Shown piece after piece: positions 50,301 through 62,300 of a stretch of DNA of 64,000 nt. Under the pieces are notes generated by a model that saw nothing but the letters and a program-made list of their open reading frames with translations, did not search any database and was not told the DNA's origin. Position 1 is the first letter of the stretch. Each line of letters opens with the position of its first letter. The stretch covers positions 27,757,608-27,821,607 of the forward strand of contig NC_088300.1 in assembly GCF_032854445.1 (NCBI RefSeq), in the 5' to 3' direction. The position numbers were made by a program, and so were the translations under genes. The DNA is from Liolophura sinensis (lineage: Eukaryota; Mollusca; Polyplacophora; Chitonida; Chitonidae).

Positions 50301-53300
50301 ATGCCACCTTGTTTATTGACTGGCTCTATTACACCATGGATTGATATCTCACTGTTTTTCTTTTTGATGATAGTATTATTTCCTAACAAGTTAATCTGTG
50401 TGTTTATTTCCTTTTCCTCAGCCCACCCTGTGGTCCAAAGTGTTCAAGTACCAGTTAGAGATGAGTCACAATGATGAGGCTTACTCTGCCATGGTATCTA
50501 ATCCTGACTGCTCAAGGTGAGAGATTAACCTACTGGCCTCTCCATTCATTCCCCCCAGCCCAGCAGGCCAGTGAGCACAGGCCACTGGGTCACCCACCCA
50601 CCAAGGCACGTCTGTTGTAGAGTGCCTTACTGATCAATGATTTGTAGCACTTCAACACAAACTCAAAACATATAAACATATACATATGCCCTAAGGAGAT
50701 GGAAAGATCTCTGTGAATTATGAAAACAACATCCTGTAATCCGAATTAACTTGGTAGGGGTCAGGAAATCAGGGTGCTAGATCTGGTTACAATAGGTGTT
50801 ACCGAGGAAGCACAGCTGCAGTGTTGGCTACATCACTGTGTTAGTAGCCTTCTTTGATATAGAAGTTTGTACTTGTGGGAATACTGCATTTATGCACCTG
50901 AAATATTATAATTACAGTATTGCTCTCTTCTTTTTGTTCTTCAAAATGGAGATATATATATCTCCATTTTTTATATATATATATATATATCATATAACTA
51001 TGCAAAGTTATAAATGCTAATTTGTCTTACTACATTATTTAAAACAAAATTGAATTGGCCTCCACGTGGTCTTCCAAGAGCACTTTTGCTTTTATTTTCT
51101 TTTTTACCTCATGCTTTTGTAAAAGTGTGATGACGAATATTAACTTTAGATCTTTCTGTCATTCTTTGGTTTCCAGTTAATAGCTGCTCCAAATATTTTC
51201 TGGCTTTGATAAATTTTGTGAGCAGGTTGACTTGGATCTGAGATCAAGTTCAAATTGATGTCCGTATATCAAGTGTGGCCGCCATTTTGTCTGACTGATA
51301 GTAACATAACCTTTCCTGTCTGGTAACAAGCAAACTCTGTGATCACTAAAAATCTGTCTACCTTCATGAAGTCTGAATCATATGATTAATGACAAAATAA
51401 CCCCTGGTTTTGACTGGAGAATACAGACTATGTGTACCTGGTTAACTGTTTCAAGGCAGTTAACCCTTTGATCTCCTTACAGACTGACCATGGTGTGTCT
51501 GTGTAAAATGTCTGATTCCTTGTGTTGCTGATCATGTGACTGGTCTTTATAATTGAGGAAATGCCTGTTGTCTGTGATCTGAGGGAAAACCCATTGTCTA
51601 TGATTAAAGGAATCCCTGTTGCCCTTAACGAATCCCAAGAGCGGTCTAGCCCTGTCTTACGCCCAGTGTGAGGTTTTGTGTTAAACTAGAACTTGTTACT
51701 GTTCACACTAGCCAATTAATCTCTATTTTCACACCATGTCTGAGTTTTTATGCTTAGGCCCTTTATTAGTATGCATTAGATAATGAACAAAATCATCTTT
51801 GATTTAAATATTCTAATACAGGAAATATGTGCCTCATTGTTTTGAAGCAGATTTACTATTTAAATTTAAGGTATTTCCAAAAACATCAAATTCTGGGTGT
51901 AGCAGTGTTTGGTTTTAAGTTTGAATTTAAGATTTGTTCTCAGAAGCCTTGGAAATAGAAGAATGAAGTTATTCCCAGCCCTGTTTTTGATAGCTTTAAA
52001 ATTTAATCTTTCCTTCTTACTATGTCTAAGACAAATGTGCAGACTTGTTCCAACATGCTGGCTTGTAAAACAGATGTATTTGGTAGATGTTAAATCTTTA
52101 ATCTCCTTTAGAATTATCCATATTGTTTGAGGATTTTACATTCCTTAAATTTTTAGTGCGGTACTGTTGAACATGTCTCAGCATGCTAGGTGATCAATTT
52201 TGGCTTCTTTTATGATTATTGATCAGAAAAGACAGGGAAGAATTAAAAATACATAATAATTAATCCAACTTTGTTCAACATTACCTATCTTCATCATTTT
52301 TGTATATACAATTGAAATTAAACTTTCTAAAATGTAGAGGTGTTTATAAAAATTTAGCTCAAAGGCCAAAAGTATAATAAATTTGAAGGCTTTAAGCATT
52401 TTACTGGGTATAATGTGTAGTTGGTAATTTATTTTATTGCCAAAGAATGAAAATGGAACATTCTAAGATTTGACTTAGCTGTATATCTAAGAGTTTAGCA
52501 CAAAGACCAAAAATATAATAACTTGGTTAGGAATAGACCTATACAATTTTGAATGTCTTCTTTTTGAGTTAATTTATGTTACTGCTTGGATGAGATTAAA
52601 GACATGATAGACTCAAACATTGTTTTGACAGTTTAATTGTCTCCACATAGGCTCCACATGTCTTGTTAAGTTGGACAGACATTAAGTCTTCTCCAGCTGA
52701 GCTGTGGTTTTGGTAGAAGACTGGTGGTCAGAATTTGTCATTCTTTAACAGCAGAGAAAATTTGATAAGAAAATGAAGAAATCAGACTATACTTGTTTTG
52801 CTTGGGTGAATTACATGCTGAGGCATAACTGGCCATCAAGAATCACTAACCTCAAAAATGTTCAACAAAATTTGTGGGGCTGGCATTTTTTGGAATCAAC
52901 TTTTCTCAGAATAACAACAACTTAATGATCAAAACTCTTTGATGAACATTCCAAATTTACTTTTCAGATTGTATAGAAGTTCTATTTTTTCTACTTTTGT
53001 GTTCAGTATGTATGAAATAGATACAAATTTACTGCTGCTGTAGAACTTTAAGCACAATATATTGTTTGACTTACATGTTAAAACATGCAGATTCATCACA
53101 ATTTAGTTGTTCTCAAACTGAGCTTAACATTTAGTTTTGGTGTATCTATCTGTAATGTTAATATGGGAGTTAAATCACCTGAGAATTTAATTTTCAAGTA
53201 TTTGTCGAGAACAGGCAGTGCCCATAGATTTATTAACGCCACTCCCTGATCTAAAATAGTTAATTAGTGATAGCATGAATGGTTCCTTCTGAGAAAATGT

Positions 53301-56300
53301 CCAAAGTCATACATGTTTATGCCTGTATTTGACAGATTTTCTAACATTTTACACCTAACAAAATTTGACAGTGGAGTAAAGGTATCTTATTTACAAGTAT
53401 TTATCAGCTACATGTGCTGTGGACTGTAAAACTGCTCGGCAGTGAGATTACCTACGTTCATTAGCTAGTTATTGGTTTGTGAAGGAGAAGTCACATTTTC
53501 AAGAGAAGGTAACAGAAAGGGTAATTGGTGACATTCATGATAGTGTTGATCAGATGGGAGGAAATCACTTAGAGGTAAAGTGACAGGACCTTGATTACAC
53601 TATCATTTAATTGCTCCATGTTTAATTCCTAATTGCTGCAGTTGATTTTTTTTCTACCTGAATATTGAATTATGATCAGATTTGGTGTTGTAACAATCCT
53701 AATTAGAGGCTGTGTGTGCTGATCACAGGTAATGTGTTTGCCCTGTTGGGAGAGGTGAGCAGTGCTCCTGGTTAAGGGAGTTGAAAGTTTCACCTCACTG
53801 CTTTCCCTGTCAGGCCCTGCTGAGTTGGACTCCATCCACTTTCAGGTGTTCACTTCAAAGCCTTTCTATTAACTCCAGGGTGGACTCAGAAGTTCTAAGG
53901 GGGAGGGGGGCTTTGTTTTACTACACTAATGCTATAGGATTTTGGAGGCCTAAGTTGATTATTTTCTTTGTCAAATTTTGTTTAATCACTGAGTGTAATT
54001 GTGTACATCATTGATATATATATTTATATATGTTTTTTGTCCCAAGCCACAAGACCCAAGCATAAAATCAAAAATTCTTTGATAATCTGATTGAGAAAGT
54101 GTTTTCTTAGTGTTAGTGTTTTAAAAACTAAATGGTGCTCTTAATATCAGTTATAAATTTTGTTCACTGCTAACCATCAAACAAATTGTGTTGATGTGTT
54201 ACACTCTCTCCCTCCCCCCACTTTGAAAAAACAGTCATGTATGTGTTGAGGTTCAGAGGTTTCTTCATTTGTTTTAAGGTGACCTGAATATTGTCTAACA
54301 TTATCATGTTTACATGGAATAAAATGCCACAAAAGAAGAACACAGGTTCCAGGGAAGAAGATTCCTGCCTGGAAAGCCTATAACAGACTTCGACATTGTA
54401 TTACCCTCAATAAATCAAAAAATACATATATAAAGCATAAATTATTACTTGTGATTTGAGTTTTAAAATTCTCTGCAAATGCCAGTGCTACATTTGGTAA
54501 GTGGTTACAAGTTTTGACAGATATAGTGCCTCCCCGACTACATGTATAATTGTGGTGAGGAATAAAGAGGCTGAATTAAATTTCCTGTATCTGTCTATTT
54601 TATGTTTTCTAACAAGCAAGACTTGGTGAAGTATGCACTGAAATTTCTCACAAAGCAAAGTTTAAAGATGAGTTTATATTTGCCACATAATTTGTGTTTG
54701 CCCTGCATTTCTGCACCTCAGTTCTGTTTACTTCCAGCAAGAGCAAGATGATGTATGCTAACCTTGAAAGAATAGAAGTCCCTGTAGGTTGTTAATCAAA
54801 GTATAATAGCAGGCTTATATTTGATCTATTCAGAGGGTATTAACACCTCCCCCAGTGTTTGGGCTGAGTCCCTACCTCCTACCCCTCCCCCAATCCTCAC
54901 CTTCCCCCCACCCACCACCACAGGGAGACACAATGGCCCAGTATGGAGGGTTGACAGTCAGGAGGAACTTGCCTACCAGTTCTAGAGAAAAGGTGAGCAG
55001 AATTCGGCTCCTGGTCTCTGATTGGAGCAGACCGAGAAGGCCTATATAAAGTGGTTTGGACCTGAGCTGTACATCATCAGTCTGAAGTCCTGTTACGACA
55101 AGTCACTTCAGAAGAGAGATACAACTATAACCATGTCTGGGCAAGCTGACAGAAAGCCAGTTATATCAGAGGAAGCCTTCCAGTATTTGTGGAGTATGGT
55201 GGGCGACGCGGTAGAGGAGAGCAGTATGCAGCAGATCACAATGTCTTCTCTAGGAGATTTACACTACTCCCAGGAAAACGACTCCGATTCCAGTCTAGAG
55301 GACGAAAAATACCTGATCCCTGCGGAAGAGGACATTTCTGACCTGCTCAGTCCAATCATACCAGAGATCAGCATGAGTCCTGATAGTCAGTCTCCAACAG
55401 TGGACAGCTCGGTAGCCAGTCCTTCTCAGGTAAGCAAGTTATAACGGTCAACTTTGTGATTGTAGGGTATGGTCATATGGAACCAAAATTCGACTTCACT
55501 GCATTTTGACTTTAAGAGAACAATTTTCCTGATATCCATTTACAGCATGTTCATATGTAACCAGTTAAATTCATTATGTTTTGAAGGATGAAAGAATTGT
55601 ATACATGTAGCTTCAAAATTGTGTAAATTATTTCTTATGAAAAGTAATAGTTTTATCCCCTCTTCATTTTCCAGCATTCTCCACCACCTATTAGTCACAG
55701 CCAGTCTCCTGTACACAGCATACCTTCTGACACAAACTACCCTGGTGAATATGGCTTTCAAATTACCTTCACTCCACCACTAAAAGAGACAAAGTCCACA
55801 ACCTGGACATACTCCACCGTGCTGAAGAAGCTGTATGTGCGTATGGCCAGCTCCTGTCCTATCCAGATGAAAACTACCAGATCCCCTCCCCCCGGGACCG
55901 TGATCCGTGCCATGCCTCTGTTTGTCAAACCTGAACATGTCCAAGAGGTTGTCACTCGCTGCCCTAACCATGCCACAGCCAGAGACCACAACGAGAACCA
56001 CCCAGCACCCACACACCTTGTTCGCTGTGATCACCAGTATGCCCAGTACCAGGACAACCCTTACACTGGGCGTCAGAGCGTGGTCATCCCGTATGAGAGT
56101 GCTCAGGCCGGCTCAGAGTGGGTTGTCAATCTGTACCAGTTCATGTGTCTCGGGTCCTGCGTCGGGGGTCCCAACCGACGACCGCTGCAGGTTGTTTTCA
56201 CGCTGGAGAAAGACAATGTTGTGCTGGGTCGTTTCTCTGTGGAAGTCCGCATCTGTGCCTGTCCAGGGCGAGACCGTAAAGCTGAGGAGCGACCACAGGG

Positions 56301-59300
56301 TGCAGTGAAGAAGTCAGTCAGCAAACATAATCCATCCACAGCTGAGATCGCAACCATTGCTCGTCAAAAGAGGAAGCTAGAAGGAAGCGAGGAAGATGCC
56401 TTTACGCTGACAATCCGTGGCCGAGATAATTATGAAATGTTGTGCAGAATCCGTGACTCGCTGGAACTTGCTTCCCTGATGTCGCAGTCTCAGGTGGACT
56501 CGTACAGACAACAGGCTGTATCTGTGCAGTGTCATCAGCTAGTACAGAATGGGCAGCCCAACAAAGTGTACATCCCATCTCGCAGCAGCCTTCAGATCAC
56601 ACAGTGACACTAGTCTACCCTAACAAAGTGCTCAAATTATTCACCCGTTCACCCAAACGGTCAACCATTGTTATTTTATATCATCCCATGTGATATTCAT
56701 TGTCATGTTTTAAACTGTTGGCTTTTTAATACATACTTTGTAAATATCTTAATATGATTGTAATTTCATTTTAACATTCATCAACATGAAATCATGATAT
56801 CCAATGTACATACGGTCAACATTTCATACATTTTTTTTATTGTACATACAATATCATACATACTGTGATATAAGCACATTTATGCACAAAGTGCTTTATT
56901 GGTGCAAAATAAACATGACAGTTCTCCAAATTTCATGTGTTTGTGTTGATTTGTTTTTTTTCTCTCATGGGAGCTTTTATATTTGGGGACTTACAGCTTA
57001 TCTTTTGGAATATACATATACAAGAAGTGGCTTAAAGCTGTTACTAAGTACGTACACATACAACAAATAATAAAGTGAGGTGAAAGTGTGCTGAGGGTTT
57101 ATAGCCTGTGCCATTACAATAGCCCCCCTCCATGTTGTTGGGGAGGAAATACTTAACTCTGAATAGGGATATTAGTGGTAATGCGACTTGTGATGTAAGT
57201 GTACTCCCACAGCTGCTAATCCCCAGTGGTATACCAGAATAGCTGATAAGCCATGGATTAGCATTCAGCCTGACAAACAACACTGATGGGGGCAAACAGA
57301 TTTGTTCAGGATTACCTTTTTTTTATTCTGAGAATTTTTTGGGTATAGTGCATCGGCTTAAGCATGCTACATTGTATATGCTCTTTGGATTGGAGAACGA
57401 CCTCAAGCCTATTGATTCTGATAAACATTACTGTATGCAGGAATTTAGATATGTACTTATATTGCTCAAGGTTAAAAGAAATTGTAAAAAAGAAGAATAA
57501 ACAGTGTTTTCTTAGATTGCATGCAGAATGGCAAATCTTTTATTTTCTCTGACTTTGAGGTTTCCACAAATTAAAACACAAGCATTTGACCATAACATGT
57601 TCAACATTGTCTTAAAGCGTAGCTAACATCTGCTTAGGTTACACTTGTTTAGACGGCAGCCAATCAGAATGAGTATTTGAGTACATTTGATTTCATTAAG
57701 TAGTTTTGTTGTTCCTGTCTTTAACCTTTGGCCACTACTGTCCACCAATAACTGTACAGACAAAACAGCATAATACATGACAGTACTGCACATACTGTAT
57801 GTTTTATATTTTGACAGACGCACGGATTGCCTGCGCCAGTTTCTGGTGGTGCTGATTGACAGAGGTGAACTACAGACGCTTGTACAGTATCAGTACATTG
57901 ATCTTCATGATGAGGTGAGATCATTGTCTTCATATACAGTGTACTTGTCATTTGTGTCATTTGTCATTTGAAGTCCACAATCTGTCTCATTGATAGTTTT
58001 GGTGCTTACCATCTTGGTTTGAATTGTACTATATGAACAGACGGTCATCATATCAATGTCATTATGTTATTTTGGGCGGTCTCTGTCTATAAAAACTTTT
58101 TGGTGTTACCACTCTATCTACAGAGCCATTTCAATGAAGATTGTTTACTAGTTGTTTCTGTCTCCAGATATGAAACGTGTTGCAAACAAGTCACATTACT
58201 TTAATGTCCCTTTTTATGATATTAGTTTAACACCGTGTATGAAAAATCTGTCTATATTTTGATCACTAACTCCAAACCTGATAGAGTTGTGTTTTACTCT
58301 ATGATGAGCTTGATTTGTGATGTTTTACGTCTAAAATTTTTACTTTGTTTCAAGGTTGTGTCCATCTTGGAGAGCAGAGCGCGATCAGTGGATCTTGCGA
58401 CTCACAACTATTACGACCTTCTGTATTCATTTCATATCTACAGAGGAAATTATCGTAAAGGTGCGTTTGTCATGCAGTCAGTGTTTACATTGGTAGGTTT
58501 CGCTTGTTCAGCCATTTGTGAACAAGCCAATGTCATTTTATTTTCCATGGACCTCCATGGCCGAAGGGGTTAGCGCGCGAGTATGGTGAAATGACCCAAG
58601 GGCCTCTCACCAATGCGCTTGCTATAGAGTTAAAGTCCAGGTCATGCTGGCTTTCTCATCGACAGTATGTGGGAAAGTCTGACAACAACCTGCAGATTGT
58701 CATGGGTTTTCCCTGGGCTCTATCGGGTTTCCTCCTACTATCATGCTAGCCGCCATGGTATAAATGAAATATTCTTAAGTGCGACATAAAACTCCAATCA
58801 AATGAATAAGATTTTATTTTCCAGAAGTTTGTATTTGTAAACCTGTACTTTTTTTTCTTCTTTTTCATTCAAGTGTAACCTGTCTCTTTTTTCCATTTTC
58901 CTAGCTGGTAGTGTTATGTATGAGTACGGGAGGAGGCTTGGCCAAGAGTTACCTAACCTGAAAGGATTACAACGACAAGCAAAGTGTTATCTGGCTGCAC
59001 TCAATGCCTTGAGATTGGTAGATCCCAAATATGCTTGGATTGTCAAACCATTACCACAGCCAAGACTTCAGGTGTGAATTTCTTGATTCTTTCAATGGTG
59101 GATGTTTTTGAATATTTTAAGCATCTTCTGTAAACTTTAGTTTCATGTTAACAGCGTTTTAATCACTAGTGTGGCTTTTGTGAACATTCATATTGTTTTA
59201 TTTGGTTTTTGCTTCCGGGTTTGACCATGTGTTTGTCATAATCTGGATGAATACAGCTGACGGGCATTAAGCAATACAATTGATTCATTTTATGAGGTTT

Positions 59301-62300
59301 GATTTATTGATTTATTTATCTGATTGTTGTTTAATGCCCTTCTCAAGAATTTTTCACGTGTATGATGGCAGCTGGTTTTTTTTGACATTGAGGAAACAGA
59401 TTGCATGATGTAAACCATCAGCCTTTGGTAAGTTAATGGCAAACTCTCCTGTGTGTGGAACTTATTGTCTTGGTCAAGGCAAGTCTTACATGAGCTTTAT
59501 GCAAGGATAGGTTAGAGCTTTGTTGCATACTCAGGGAGTGGACTGACCTGTGGTCAAAATCTTATCTTTATAACAGGATAGCAGAGATCTTCCAGACACA
59601 TCACCGAAACATACCTGGGACGGGGAAGAGAAGCCAAACTGTAAGTACAGGTACTTAGGGCTCTTTGTGACTGCTGTTTATAACAAATCTCTGATGCAAG
59701 CAATGAGCCTCTGATTATAATGCATCTATATATCTAGCCATATGCAGGAACTGTTTTCTAAATTAGATCAAAATTGACTTCTGCCAAATGCAGTTCAAAG
59801 TACATTAACGCTTTGTAATGATTCAATCATTACTTAGAAAGGCTTTCTGGTCACTGTGAGTTCAAGTCCTGCTCATGCTGGCTTTCCCAGCCTTAAGTGG
59901 GAAAGTCAGGCAGCAACCTGCGCATGGTTGTGGGTTTCCCCCAGGCGGTGCCCAGTTTCCTCCCACTATAATGCTGACCGCTGTCGTATAAGTAAAATAT
60001 TCTTGAGTACAGCGTAAAACAACAATCAGATAAATAGGAAGGCTTTCTATACACCATTCTTTTTATTAGTCACTGCTACTCCATAATTGTCCTTTTCCTT
60101 TACGTAAATAAGCTATAGAAGTACATAGTATTGTTAAACAGTTCATTTCCATATGACTTCTGAGGGCTATTCCTCAAGTATTTGTGACTTTGCACTTGGC
60201 TGAATTTCCCTGGGAAAATATACCTTCATGTAGGCAAGGCTTACGATTGCTTTCATAAGCAACCCATAAAAATTAAATTCATTGGATTACACAAACATGT
60301 ATGGTTTGAATGATCTCTTTATTATAACCTTTTTGCTGTTGTCTGTACAGTCAGCCAGAAGATTGAACTGTTGGAGTTAGCTGACATTGACAAGGAGTAC
60401 CTGTTGGTGAATGCCCGTTTACGCCTTATACAGAAAGACCCGGACCCCTCCCACGTTACAGGTTTGGTCTCACTGGTGCAACCTTTAAGTACATATAGTT
60501 ACATAAGCTTTTTTGGAGTTCACATTATCCTTCATGCGCATGTGCGGAACAAATCATATGGCCTAGGAATTAGCATGATTGCTCAGAACAATTACTCTTG
60601 CAATTGCTGTGAGTTCAAGTCCTGCTCATGATGGCTTCCTCTCCAGCCATAATTGGGAAGGTCTGCCAGCAACCTGTAGCTGGTGGTGGGTTCCCTCAGG
60701 CTCTGCCCAGTTTCCTCCCATCGTAATGCCAGCTGCCGTCATGTAAGTGAAATATTCTTGAGTACGATATAACACACTAATCTAATAAATAAATAAACAT
60801 CATTTGGTAGAGAAATAAAGGCACGTCTTCTTTCTTACGTGTCGTAGAAGATTAGAAACTTGAATAAAAGTCCAAACCCGTGGATGGTTGTGGATTTCCC
60901 CTTGGTTCTGTTCGGTTTTCTCCCACCATAATGCTGGCTGCCATTGTATAAGAGAAATATTCTTGAGTATGGTGTAAAACACCAATCAAATAAATAAATG
61001 AACAAGTCCAGGATTCTCCTCAGTTCACATTTTATATTCATTTATCAAATTTTCCACTTGAAAACATACATGTTTAGAGTCTATTCAAAGTTTTGGCATA
61101 TACAATCAATCAATTAAAAGCAGAAAATTTTCTTAATTCTGTGTGGTGCTCGAGAATTAACATACAACCCTTAACATAGAGAAGGTGTGAATGTTTGTAT
61201 ACTATGGGATCTGGGTGAGGACGTGCATTGAAACTCCAATAAAGCTTATTCACCGCGCATGGCAAGTTTGAGGTTTGAGTTCATATGCTTGTATATCACT
61301 TTGTTGAACTATTTTGAATTTAAAAAATTTATCTTACAACTTTGTTGTGAATGTGGCCAAAAACCATAAAAAATGTGATTTACATCCATAGTAATTAAAA
61401 CTCCACAGTTCAGTCATGTGTTTGAACAAGTTCAGTTTATTGTTTATAATGTGGCGATTTGAATAATGCATTTATTTGTAAGGTTTCTGCTGTGTAGGTC
61501 CCACAAGTGGCCCGGTGGAAATGGTGGGTTTACTGGTGAATAACGGGCTGTACGACCAAGCTGTGGTTGTCAGTAAGACCTTTGAGTTACCCCTGGCTCC
61601 AGTGATGGAAGGATTGGCCATGAGGTTTGTTCACCAAAGTCTTAATCTCTGCATTATTTCCATTTTTAAATAAGAGCCCTACATGTGTGTAACTGCAAGT
61701 GTTTTTGCTCACAAAGGACAGATTTTTGTCCATTAAAACCTTATTGATGGTTTGTCCGAAGACAGTTTGGCATGTTGGAATTCGTGGCTTATTCGAAAGA
61801 ATAATTTGCAATTTGGCCACATGTTATAGGTGTTTACAGTTAGCGCAGAACAGTAACTACCACATGCAGGGTGATAATGACTACACTGCCCAAGCCTGGG
61901 ATTGGTTAGCAGAGAATGAAACAGAGATGTGTTATTCAACAAAGGAGGCTTCCAGGTCAGTACATATTGTGGGTTGGTTTTACAGCACTTATCACAGTTC
62001 ATTTTATCAAGACACTTTTACATATATAGCTATGTTTATGTTAATTACAGTGATGCAAAAACATTGTAATGTATGTAGTGTCTGACTTGATATTAAGGAG
62101 TTCACAGTGATGACCACTTTTTGTCCATGTGAAACCTGTACTTGTATATGCTCTGTAATGATACCTGATGAAACTTACTTGCTCCTGTGTAGATTTTAAC
62201 ACGATTATTGTGTATTGTTTTGTACATTATTGTACATTATTGTACGTTATTGTACATTAAGACAGCATTCTGACTGAAAACATTTCTCTCGTCAACGGAG

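Noticed and set aside
55022-55132. In-frame upstream ATG adding 37 residues to the p53-family protein
   Set aside because: This ATG precedes the TATA box at 55043, so it would not be in the transcript; the ATG at 55133 has a good context and starts just before the transactivation motif.
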